64,000 bases of DNA, from assembly GCF_022376445.1 (NCBI RefSeq), contig NW_025954977.1:186001-250000 (forward strand). The letters run 5' to 3'. The position numbers were made by a program, and so were the translations under genes. Below the pieces are notes generated by a model, which ran no database searches, had not been told where the DNA came from, and saw nothing but the letters and a program-made list of their open reading frames with translations. This document shows, piece by piece, positions 33,537 to 44,231 of the stretch (positions are counted from its first letter, which is position 1; each line of letters opens with the position of its first letter). The DNA is from Fomitopsis serialis. Taxonomy: Eukaryota > Basidiomycota > Agaricomycetes > Polyporales > Fomitopsidaceae.

Positions 33537-35954
33537 GGCTATCTCACGTACCCAGATTGACAGGGCAGGAATTTTATAGTGATTCGGTCAGAGCCGCCAC
33601 GCAATGAATGCGTCTCCTCCCTGAAAGCACCTACGACATAAATAGAAGTGCACTCGAAATGTGTGTGGGGGTATTCTTGCTGCCCCAGTGGGAGTTGAAG
33701 TGTCATGCTTGAGGCACATGCGACAGTCGTGGACCCTCTTAATCGCCATTTTTTGAACGCGAGGACAGTATTGACCGTATAAAGAAGTAGCACGGTCCCA
33801 GCGGAGAGTGATCTCGGCCAATGAAAGCCTGTGATGATGTCGAAGCCGCATCACTTACTTCATCCGAATTGAAGGAAGCCTTACTTGTGCACGTTCGCTG
33901 GAAAGTAATCATGAGTCCTCGTTCACGAGACTAGGGATGAATTAAACCTAAGCATGCTGTCATTTCCGTACGGGACGCCGCCAGCCACAGCCTTTGGGCG
34001 TGAGACGGGATCTGTAGTTAGCGAGACATGCTGTGCGAGAAAGGGGGACGAAGTATAACGGCTGACGGTAGATGGTGGCTATGAATGACCATACATGCCG
34101 GCGGAGAGCTCTTGGCTTGTAGTGTGTACTCACGAGCATCGCCAATCGTGGCGTCGGTGCATTCATTCGCAAAGCAGTGCATCCACGTGGAGACGTGGTC
34201 ACCTACCAGAACGGCCGCCGTGGTGCACGCTGGCAGTGAGACGTGCTAATTGGCTAACTGGAGAGCAATTGTCAAAACATATTCAAACGGAGTCAAAGCG
34301 ACGCACCGGAATTCCGAAGTACATATAACGCTCGCAGAGAACTCTATGTATATCTTGCCTCAATCGAAAGGCATGCTAACAGAACCTGGAGTGTCCAAGC
34401 TCCTACGGTCGGCATATTGCACGAGATGCTTCATCTGCTACATTCACGAAAGCCTAGTCCTTCTAATATGACAGAAGGATAACGAAAGATCTCCCGAGCT
34501 AATGATAGGCTGCGAGCACAACGTTAACTATGCTGCAATGAACCGTGACTGAAATGAGCGCGCCTGAAATGCGATAGAATACCCGTTGTAGAGTCGAACT
34601 CCAACCTCCACAATGTTGTTTTGAGCACCCTACGGGTATGAAACGGCTTCTGTCAATCGGAGCAATCCGGGATGCGTACAAGGGATGCGTCGCAGCTCGT
34701 ACTAAGGCGTATGTGAACGGACCCCAACTAGGGTGAGACTCACCAAGGTTATAAACCGAGTGGTAGAGCCATCCACCGAATGCGAGGAGCAAAGAGACTA
34801 GCCTTGTGTCATTCGAACCGACGTCACCAATGGTAAGTTGACAGGTGAATGCCAATTTCCTTCGTACTGCGATGATAGGGCGCAGATTTTGCGAAGCACC
34901 ACATCCGTCGTGCACGTACAAGACCCGTATGCGACACGGACATCGCGAGGCGCATGGTAAGTTAAGACCATCGAGAATAAAATTCCTGTACCACGATCCA
35001 GTGCTGGATCCAAGACGCCCAGCCATGGGTAATACGACTGGGAAGAGACCGGGAGAGGAATGAGACAGGGCTCAGTGGTCACTCGAGAGCGCGAAACCAT
35101 GTCCTACAAATGGTCCTCGTATCGGCTTAAGTAGTTCGTTTGGAGATACTTATCAATGATATGAAACTGAATACCGACTTCAAGTTGATTCACCGGCGAT
35201 GCCAGCGGCCAAACAGTTCAAAGAGTCGCCGATGCCAGTAGTAATATGTGCGAGCCCGTGCTTCGACATGTGTAATCCTGAAAGCCAAAAATGTTGGAGG
35301 GTACTTGCTCTATTGACCAGCCTAAGCTCCTCTAGTATTCACGCTGATCTACTGTGCATTTGCTGGCATGTCGAGGCCGAAGGCGCACGCTCGTACTGGG
35401 AAGTTGATGATGATGAGGGTCGGGGACATGATGGAGGCTCGGGGGGAAGAACATTGACATAGGCGCTCCGAGAAGCTCGGACGTATACTGTGCAGCTCCG
35501 GCGCGAGCGCTGATTCCGATTCGATGTTGAACCGCAGATTCGACGATGCGAAGTGGTTTGACTCTCTGACATAGATATACAAGACTCGAAACTTGAGCGC
35601 GACAGTGCTTGCAGGGTCCCACGATACAATTGAGCAGTCTGCGGCAGTTGAAATCATCCTCCTGCTCTTTGCGCACCACTGGGAGCCTCGAACGCTGCCA
35701 TTCACCCATTCATGCGGCTAGAGCAAAGATATCTGATACACAATTGATACACAACTGCTGATACAGCGACGCGGATGACAGGCTACACTCGTTCGTCGGC
35801 AGACCAACCCGAACTCGTGTCTCGACTCGTGTACAGACCGATCTGCAACATCCGACTGGGGTCGAACATACGATGTCAAGCTTGAAGTATCCGCAAAAGA
35901 GACGATAAAGCAGCATACCTAGAAGCGTGCCACACGCCCTATGTCGCAAGTGCT
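33537..35954. other. Intergenic, no assignable gene
   Basis: About 2.4 kb. A 175-codon minus frame at 34499-35026 is open but has no family resemblance and unbiased composition. Promoter of the MRJP-like gene lies at the left end. Confidence 0.5.
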
Positions 35955-36105
35955 TTACTTGCTCTTGGGGGGCTCAGCACAGCCGCACGCCGGCCAGGCA
36001 CAAGACCCGCCGTTCTTCTCGACGTTGGCGCACTTCACGGTGTCCTGTGGGTCGATTGTCCATAAGTCAACGGTCATCAAGGTAGCAAATCATACTCACA
36101 GACAT
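35955..36105 (-). CDS. Cysteine-containing micropeptide, 31 residues
   Basis: Two exons. A 6-nt first exon (ATG TCT, 36100-36105) is followed by a 55-nt intron with GTGAGT donor and CCCACAG acceptor. Exon 2 (35955-36044) encodes DTVKCANVEKNGG, then SCAWPACGCAEPPKSK-stop. The peptide has four cysteines, one CxC pair, no signal peptide and a Lys-rich end. It looks like a cytosolic metal- or redox-active peptide. Small fungal metallothioneins are of similar size but usually richer in Cys, so a metallothionein call is only a guess. The tidy splice sites and coding-like composition support a real gene. Confidence 0.6.
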
Positions 36106-36814
36106 AGCGTTGGATGTGAGTGAAGAGGTAGTGGTGGGTGGTGGTGGTGGTGGTGGTGGAAGTGTGAGCTTGGGGAAAAGACGGAATAGCTGGCCTTCTT
36201 AAATACCACATCTATCGCTGGGGCATGCCGTACGGCGAGGACACGCCCAGCCCAGATGCCTAGGTTGCGTTGTGCAATGCGGGGCGTCCCGACAGTAATT
36301 GAAACGATACTAGTGGCTGAACCAAGGTTAGCTATGAAACGTCCGACAGATAATTGGCTTGCGGGCGGACAAATGAGGGCACAAGCATATGTCACCTCAG
36401 CTGAGTGTGAGGTGTCAGAATACGGGAAGCTGTGGTCCTATGCCACTCGCAACAACTCCGCATGTCTTGACCTTCGGCTCATTGCCACTGGTACGCGGTT
36501 AGTTGGATGATCTTGCTGAAGTGCCCACGTATGTAAATGCCGCTACGGCCGAAGGTTCCAACGTGTTGAGCTTCGCGAGTCTCGAAGCGTCGAGGCACCT
36601 GCACCTGAGCATGTCCGTACCGGAATGGCACTTTGGGGGTATGCTGAGCCGGATCGCTTGCCCGACAACCTGAACCTAAACTCGTCCCTTATCTCTCCAC
36701 GGCACACAAGGCGGGATTCTGACGAAGAAACAGAATAAGTGAGCGAGACTCGTGCGGCCGACGCCAATAATGTATACATAATAAAGTCTAGCATTAGTGA
36801 AGATAGTTCAGCAT
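36106..36814. other. Intergenic with GTG microsatellite
   Basis: Promoter of the micropeptide and 3' flank of the dipeptidyl peptidase gene. A GGT/GTG repeat occupies 36131-36160. No gene seen. Confidence 0.6.
36131..36160. repeat. GTG trinucleotide microsatellite
   Basis: About nine GTG/GGT units, 26-55 bp upstream of the micropeptide start; on its coding strand it is a CCA-type tract. Confidence 0.85.
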
Positions 36815-39800
36815 TTACCACGATCTCCGTTTTCCTCCTTTGCCCCATCTCTCAAACAAGAATCTCGTCATGAACTCGTAGAGCTCTCGGTTAGCGTCGC
36901 GCTTATAGATACCGTGATCACTACATTCAAAGTCAATCATTTTGACTGGCTTCGATAACACTACCGCAACGCACCTATCAGTGAACATCCTAAACTCGAA
37001 GTTCCGCACATGCTCCTGTGTGAACATGTCCAGCAGATGTGCCGTGTTGGCAAAGTGCACATTGTCATCTCCGGTGCCGTGTGCGAGCAAGAAGTCTACA
37101 TTCCGGAATCCGGTGACGTTTGAGATGGACGCCGTGATGTAACCTTGCGGGTTCACGTTCGGCAAGTTCATGTATCGTTCCGTATAGATCGAGTCTGATG
37201 CATGCGTGAGGCAGAGGGCCCTGTACGTCAGACGTTGGAACTCACCATACAGCCGCCAGCTGGTGACGGGCTGGCGAACAGGAGCATGATAAGGGCCTGC
37301 ATGACGATCGAGAAGGAGTAACTTACCGCGACGGCCATGGCCAAGGTATGTACGCCAGCATCAGCTTCGATCACCTTGGAAGACATGAAACCACCGTACG
37401 ACTATACACGTAAAGATCAGCACACGACATTCCGTCATCCCCGCCAGCTTACCCAGCCCCAGATGCCAATCCGTTTAGAGTCCACGTAGTTCTTTCCGGC
37501 CCAGATCCTGCGTAATGCGATTAGGGTCGTTCGTTTCGCATACTACACAACTTACTTTGCAGCATTGATCTGATCTATGGTCTCGAAGTGCCCCAGGTTA
37601 TCCTTGACCGGATTTCGAAGCTTTCGGCCTTTGAAACCAGTTCCGCGCCCATCGACTACGACTGTGATATAGTCCATGGAACACGCCAAGAAATCATGCC
37701 AGTCGTGACCGTATTCGTGGTTGACCATTTGCGAGCCAGGGCCATTGTATCTGCAATCCGAAGGCTCGTCGGGAAGGGTGAAAGCGATGGAAAGACTGTA
37801 CATACAGTCGGAACATGACAGCGTATTTCGTTCTCCCCGAGTCATCCATCCTTGGTGGTCGTATCTCTTTGAAGTTGAGTTCTGCTCTGATCGTTCAGCG
37901 TACAGACGTACAAAAAATAGCGATTTGCGTACCGTATCCCTCACTTGTAATCGTCCCATAGTTTACGACGGGCGTTTCATACTCTTCAAGTGTCTTGTTG
38001 AGCTGAGGATTCTCGGTCAAGACATATTGGAGCCCCCTGTACTAGCTCAGCACTAATCGTGTCGATACGCGTCGCTCATAGCACACCTTGTTTACCAGTT
38101 TTGATGACCTTCTGCCAAGGCGGAGACGGTCCTTTATATGTGAGGAGGTAGAAACCGCCCTCTGGCGAAAAGCTCGCATCGTACACGGCCGGACTGCTGA
38201 CGTCAGTAAGGGCCGTAGGCTTGACGGTGTCAGAGGAACTGATCGCAGGGAGGGGCACCGAGTAGATGTGCCGCTGCAATGAGTCAGGGTTGGCTGCCTG
38301 GAAATAGCTGACAGGTCACTTTGTTCAGAGCGTGACGTTCATAAGCGGATCGATACGCAGTCTGCACTCACACAAGGCTACTTTTGGTGTCAACGGCCAG
38401 GATACCACCGGTGACTTCCCATTCACCTGATGTCAAGAATCGCGGGGTGCTGGAGTCCGCCGGACTGAATAACGCGATATGGTTGTAGCCCTCAGGAGTG
38501 GGAATGACGTCCAGATACGACGAATGACCGTGCGGAGACAAACTCGTGGGTATGGGATAGACACGTTGCGCCTACAATTGACGCATAAGCCAACATCCCA
38601 CATCGATGCAGTATGAAAGAGGAAACCTGATCGATCCAACCGTCGTCGCCTTGCTCGCCGTCCTTGCCCAACCTCCTCACCACGTGTCCACGGTTTCGCA
38701 AGGGGGTATTCTGGCCAAGGTCGAATATGCTGACGGTGCCATTGTTGCCAGCCCGGTTGACTTCGCGCACCAGGAGCGTTTCATTGCCCACCCATGCGAT
38801 CTCCTGGACGACACTATGGTCTGCAGACTGTCTGCCGTTCCAATCAAGTTGCAGGGAGGCTGAAGCCAGCGCGGCAGGCTGATACCCTCCAAACCGGGTG
38901 TCCTGAAGGTATTCATCAAGCTGGAAAACATGTACCGATACGAGCGGGTTCTTGTAGCCAGGCTTCGGGTACTTCATCGTGACATGCGACGGATATGGTA
39001 CGACTGTATGCGAGTCTTCCGTCGGGTTATAGATGGGAAAAGTATACTCATCGACAGCAGTCTCGTCGAGACTGAGGTACGCGATGTTCTTCGAGTCTGG
39101 AGACCACCAAATAGCGTAGTCTGCTGAGAAGACTTCCTCCTCGTACACCCAATCTGGAATGCCGTTGAACATAGATGCGTTCCCGTTGCTCGTGACGCGA
39201 ATAGGTGATACGTCAGGGCTGTCATGCAATGAGTTTTCAACAGTCGTACACCTAAAGCCGTACTCACGATGCAGCCGGCAGCACATATAAGTCGTTCTTG
39301 AGAACATAAGCTATCGACTGGCCTGTGGGTGACCACACTGCATAGGACGTCGCCGGGGGATACGCAGGTGGAACCAGAGGCCAGGTACGCTTAGATTCGA
39401 GGTCATGGACATAATAATTCCCGTAGCTAGAATGCCGCCATAGCTGGAAGAGATCGGTATCAATGGCTAGATGAGTTTCGTCAAATGACACAGCATACCT
39501 TGATTCTGTCCGCTTTGATCAGCATAAACCTCATGTCGGCAGATAGCTTCCAGGAAGAATGGGTCAACGGTCGCCCGAACTCCTACAAGGAGTTGAGATG
39601 AACACGCGCGGGCTGCAAATGAACAATTCATCTCACATCTGTGAGGTCCGTGAACGCAACCAGGTTTCGCGTCGAGTTGCTCTTCAAATCTACAAGAGTC
39701 AGATATCCACCCTTCTCCGTGGCGAACACGCCGTCTCCCGCTAGTGTGGTTCAGCACTGAGGTCGCATGCAGCGATATGAGAGCCATACCTTCCGGTACC

Positions 39801-40309
39801 CACAGAATGCTCTGGCTCGACGGATAGAATGTTCCGTTGAATATATGATCCATAGTGATATGCCTGGTTCCACGAATGCGGTATGGCATACCCGTATACG
39901 AGCGTGCCGCGAAGATGCCAATCACACCTGCGACCGCTAGGAGCGACACAAGCGCAATGACAAGACATCGCAGCGACGAAGTATGCTGCGCGCCGTCAAT
40001 TGTGAAGCAAGACCCGATCTCTACTCATGTATAACACACCTTTCGCGGCACAACGCCCCCATCTTCTAGGTCGCCCGTACTGCGCTGCGAGACCCGTAGT
40101 GTACGGCCCAGCTTCTCAAGCTCCTCCTCCTCGTCATCGGAACTGGGAGGGTCAAAGGGTCCTTCTCCGTAGTAAGTCGTCGGCTTGACAGAAGCATAGT
40201 CAGGCTCGTCGATGTCCTCTGCTGGCCGTGGATTGGAGGATGCATCGTCCAAAAGGGTATCCGAATCCGTGCCCTCTTGCGGTTCTGCGTCGTAGTTCCG
40301 GACGTGCAT
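36815..40309 (-). CDS. Dipeptidyl aminopeptidase, type II membrane S9B serine peptidase
   Basis: A DPP IV/STE13/DAP2-type enzyme that removes X-Pro or X-Ala dipeptides, acting in late Golgi or vacuole. The N-terminal cytoplasmic tail is acidic (SSDDEEEELEKLGRTLR). One transmembrane anchor follows (LVIALVSLLAVAGVIGIFAA). The beta-propeller has family blocks such as ITMDHIFNGTFYPSSQSILW, YAIWWSPDSKNIAYLSLDET and PKPGYKNPLVSVHVF. The hydrolase domain has the nucleophile motif GW-SYGGF, split by an intron just before the Ser codon (37399-37401), then LAHGTGDDNVHFANTAHL with the catalytic Asp and SDHGIYKRDANRELYEF with the catalytic His. There are roughly a dozen exons. It is divergent from SYS1, with about 450 bp of shared promoter. 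Confidence 0.92.
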
Positions 40310-40757
40310 AGTATCGAAACGCGACGCAAGCGAGTGACACTCGCCGACGGGAGAACAGGACAGCTACCGACGCAGTTGCGTCTAAGTACAACCGTTACAA
40401 GCAATCGCAGTGCGAGGCCTTCCCGAGACAGTGCTTGGACCGTGGCGGTGCGATTCACTTGTCGAACTCGCGGCCGCAGGCTCGCTCAAGGCTCGCTGCT
40501 ACTTGAAGTCGTCTGTATAGTGCTGTAGTACCGTAGTAGTATGCAGTAGTGTCCGAGTAAGTAAGTAGTGTCCTTCAAAGAGTCTTGAGATCATTACAAA
40601 GGGCTTGTAATCCCCGTTAGTTACGTAATAAGCCTGAGTACTGCCTCGGTGAGGTGGCGTCGCGCGAATCCATGTCGTCTTCCTCCATCTACCACTCTAC
40701 CTCGCCAAGTCCGGCAGGCCTGCGTTCTTCTAGTCGCCTACACGGTAGCTCGAAAAG
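40310..40757. promoter_or_regulatory. Shared divergent promoter of the peptidase and SYS1 genes
   Basis: A 448-bp spacer between two divergent start codons, both belonging to Golgi-related proteins. It contains short repeated AGTAGT/GTAGTA runs (40520-40570) and no coding signal. No specific factor site is clear. Confidence 0.5.
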
Positions 40758-41560
40758 ATGGCCAAGTCTACGTCTACAGGCTGGGATCCAGTGCTGCTTA
40801 TATCTCAGGTAATTGTTTCGCTGCCTCTCAAGGGCGGTAGCTCAAGACGTACCCTACAGATCGTCGCCATGCAAACGCTACATTACCTCACACTGTCCAT
40901 CCTAATACCGCCTCTCCTTTTGATATTCTGCCGATCAGACGTGCTGGACTACGTTGGAGGTGCAGCCAATGTCGGTGAGTAAATGCAAAAGTTGTGGCGC
41001 AACACTACTGAGACCGTTGCTGGGTGAAGGCATGATTATGGATTGGCGTGAACTGGCTGGTAGGCCAACCATTCACAGCGCGCAGCGGTCTTGGGGCTCG
41101 TGGAACAGCGTTTGGAGTGGGGGGAAGCAGGTTGGGTCCGGAAGCCACTTGGACGGGCACTGGGACGGTCTCGTCGATCCGCGACGGGGCTGGATTATTG
41201 CTGCTTGCTGGATAACAGCGTCTGGTGCCGAGTACGTCTGGACTTCGTGTGAGAACTTACGTGCGGAACTTGACTTTGCCATACAGCATCTATTATCTGT
41301 ATACCCTCATTCGACGTCCGCGGATGATCCTGGACTTCTCCTTGACGCTCATTTTCAACCATCTGGTCCTCACCACATATTACGCCGCTTCCTTTCCTAC
41401 GACACTGTTCTTTTGGGGTGTCGTGATCATCAGTGCGGCGATGATGGTCATTGTGGCCGAACAATTGTGTGTCAAGCGCGAGATGACCGAAGGTTTGACG
41501 GTGGCTGCCCCCACAGAAGACGAAGATGTGGAAATGGGAAGCCTGTTGAGACGAGACTAG
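40758..41560 (+). CDS. SYS1: SYS1, Golgi integral membrane protein
   Basis: SYS1 recruits the Arl3 GTPase to the trans-Golgi and supports Golgi-endosome traffic. Exon 1 is MAKSTSTGWDPVLLISQ. After an intron: TLHYLTLSILIPPLLLIF, then DVLDYVGGAANVG, MIMDWRELAGRPT, RRGWIIAACWITAS and, after another intron, DIYYLYTLIRRPRMILDF followed by LTLIFNHLVLTTYYAASFP and EQLCVKREMTEGLTV. This is the complete four-helix SYS1 signature in order. It ends in an acidic tail (EDEDVEMGSLLRRD). Length and motif spacing match the family; intact. Confidence 0.93.
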
Positions 41561-41608
41561 TCAACAGGCAAGGAGGATGTTGTTGTTCGAAGGGATGATG
41601 TGTGGGTA

Positions 41609-41896
41609 CTAATACAGATTGCTATCGGCTAGGGTCCAAGCACGTTGAACTGTCGTGTACCCAACGTCCGTCCAGTCGAAGGCGACCGTAGTGGCTTGTT
41701 GGTGTGGTCCTTGGGCGGAAGTCACCCATGCGACCTGAAACCGCGACATCCAATTGGTAAGCCGCTCCCAAGTCCTTAGCAGACTCTCACACTTGACCTC
41801 ATCATCTTCCAAGGTCGCGTGGTGTGTTTTGACACCGGACCATCCATCGGTCATCGTCAGTGTGGTCATAATCACCGCTTTCCATGGCGCAACCAT
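41609..41896 (-). CDS. Small hypothetical protein, 95 residues
   Basis: An uninterrupted minus-strand frame converging on SYS1 (stops 49 bp apart). It reads MVAPWKAVIMTTLTM..., then QVAWVTSAQGPHQQATTVAF, ending WTLADSNLY-stop. Composition is protein-like, but no family is recognised. It may be the last exon of a longer gene whose upstream exons I could not find. Confidence 0.35.
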   Translation of the reverse strand: MVAPWKAVIMTTLTMTDGWSGVKTHHATLEDDEVKCESLLRTWERLTNWMSRFQVAWVTSAQGPHQQATTVAFDWTDVGYTTVQRAWTLADSNLY

Positions 41897-44231
41897 TCAA
41901 AACAGAGCTGAAATGCGGTCTTCAGTGCAATCGTTATCGCGCAACGCGCCTTTGTAGTGAGCAATCCTGAGCGTTGTGCATGCTATGTACTCCTATGGCA
42001 ATCGCTGGAGACCTGCACCATCCTTTGCGCTGGGGCTGACCTTCGAGTCGTGCCGTTGTAACATGAAGCGCCCTCCCGCCTTGTCTGATGCACTCGGGCA
42101 GAATGTCGGTAAGCTAATGTTGGAAGTGATGATGACTACGCCCTGGGATCCTTAGTCTTTGAACCGGGGCAAGATTCCCGCACTCGCAGGTATGCTTTTT
42201 GTCATGTCATACTCGATGCCGCTCATTCGCCTGGGTCCTGTCTTAAGTATTCAGTCATGAAGCTTGAAGACTCATGCCGGTCTTGCTCCATCGTTCATTC
42301 GGGAAAAGAACGATACCATGCACCTAGCTTCTGTTCCCTGCGCCCACAAGGCCACACTTTCGAGATTTCATCGATATGCTCATCGGCAGATCTGCGATGC
42401 ATCCTTCTTGGGATACAACAGAGATAGCCTCTGTGTTTGTTTTCGGTTAGTCTGACACGTTCTTTCTCGGCGAGGGATCGAGGCTTAGGATCCGGGCGGG
42501 CCTTCAATGATGATGTGGTCAAGATGTGGTCTTCATTCTGTGCGGTGATGATCCTCGTACCCTCGGTGGTCTCGATCTTTCCGGGAACATCGCATCCTCA
42601 AGATTGCCTCCGGTATCTGTCAGATGTCGATGGGACACCAGTACGCCCCTCTTACTCATCGTCGATCTATCTGATAATTAGTGCCTTGCCTCTGCGTGCA
42701 GGATCGCGCCCATCGACCTATTGGCTCGAGAACCCAGTGGTCGCGAATGCAGCGTCTGCTATGTCCATTGGGCGTCCATGGAGCGCCTGGTTCCTTAGCT
42801 GGCTGTCGATGATCGTCCCCTTGTAATGCAGGGCTGCGCTGCATCCGAGGAGCACATGCAACCTCAGTCGCGCGCATCTGCACAGCTTGAGCATTGTTCA
42901 AGCGGAGAATATCCTGGAATGATGATGCGGGCGTGAGTACCCATCCCTCGTCATCGCATTCGTGCGGTCTTGGTGACAAACATGTTCACGCTTTCAGACG
43001 GCGCCGTCACTCCGGGTGTCATGTTGCTCATGGACACGTAATACCTTGACGGCATGCGACCGCACTCGTCTCTGACCTCATTGATAGCTCAACCGTAGGT
43101 GCATAGACGTCCCTGAAGCCAAACTTCGCATCGTATGATTGCCGGATGCTTTGCATGCATTACACACATAGTATGTGAATTTACGTCTTGCTGAACTTTG
43201 TCTCGGCTCTGATGCGGACAGTCGTGGCTTTCTTCACCCTACTTGCGGGGTAAGCGAGAGAAACGCATGAGCGTTTCGCTTAGGGGGATGGCGCGACGTC
43301 AATGCCTCACAGCGCTAGCTCGGGTCCGCACAAATAAGTACTGGCAATCGAATAACACTAGCTGAAATGGGCGGAGGGTATCGTAACACGGGTCGCAGAT
43401 GAGCGTGGTGCGTTTCCAATTCCAGTTTTCCCGGGTAGGCAACTATCACGTCCAGGTGAGATAACGCGGCCATGCGTGATCTCCTGCTGTTTTGGTTTGA
43501 GAAGCCTCTGCCACATGTTCGCTCGGCCGCAAGGACGGACGTGCGAATCCGAGGAGACTGTATACGATCTGGGCATGCGTATGATCTCAACTTCGAATTT
43601 TCCGCGATCGAAGTCTCAACGCGGATGTGGCTTGCCCTGTACGTGAAGTCATGCAACACGTTAACGGTTTTGTGGGTGCGGTGAAGCCTTACACAGCATT
43701 TCGATGTCCGCCCGCACCAGTGTCGGATGCTGCATCTGTAGAGGCGGGGTTCGGAATGTCAGGGCGTCGCTAAAGCAGAACACGAGGCTTTCATGCACAT
43801 ACGGAAATGGCAAGTCTCAACCAATTTCACCCGCCACGCACAATCGGAGGTTTGAATTCCTGACTATGCCCGGTAATGTCCTCGGTCTGCTATATTGTCC
43901 GCTCCGCTCTGAAAGCAACGATGGGCAGGGACCTTTACATACTTCTCGCGGCGGACGACACATCACCCGGGCACAATGTAAGACCTGCAGGTAGGCGGCC
44001 AGAAGTGTCGCCTCCTCTTCCGTACATAATCAAGAAATTTCTGTAGCCCGTCAGGTCTGATGTGAGTGGGGACAAGTTATTGTTCCGAATTAACTCAGCC
44101 TAATATGCGCCCACCGATCCAAAGCATGCCCCTTCCCGCGGCTGTTCACACACATAGGCCTGCGGCTTATATACTGCGAACGAGCCACTTTCACCCGTCC
44201 CTGTCTGTCCTCCCTCTTCGCGCCACATATA
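41897..44231. other. Intergenic, no assignable gene
   Basis: About 2.3 kb with scattered short frames on both strands (for example 42437-42826 and 42656-42979), none with domain character or good splice context. Confidence 0.5.

Noticed and set aside
34575..34640. Possible tRNA T-arm (GAGTTCGACTC)
   Set aside because: Stem pairing is only about 3 bp, and no acceptor stem or anticodon arm can be formed around it.
34499..35026. 175-codon minus-strand open frame
   Set aside because: No domain, no signal of coding composition, no splice context; probably a random open frame.
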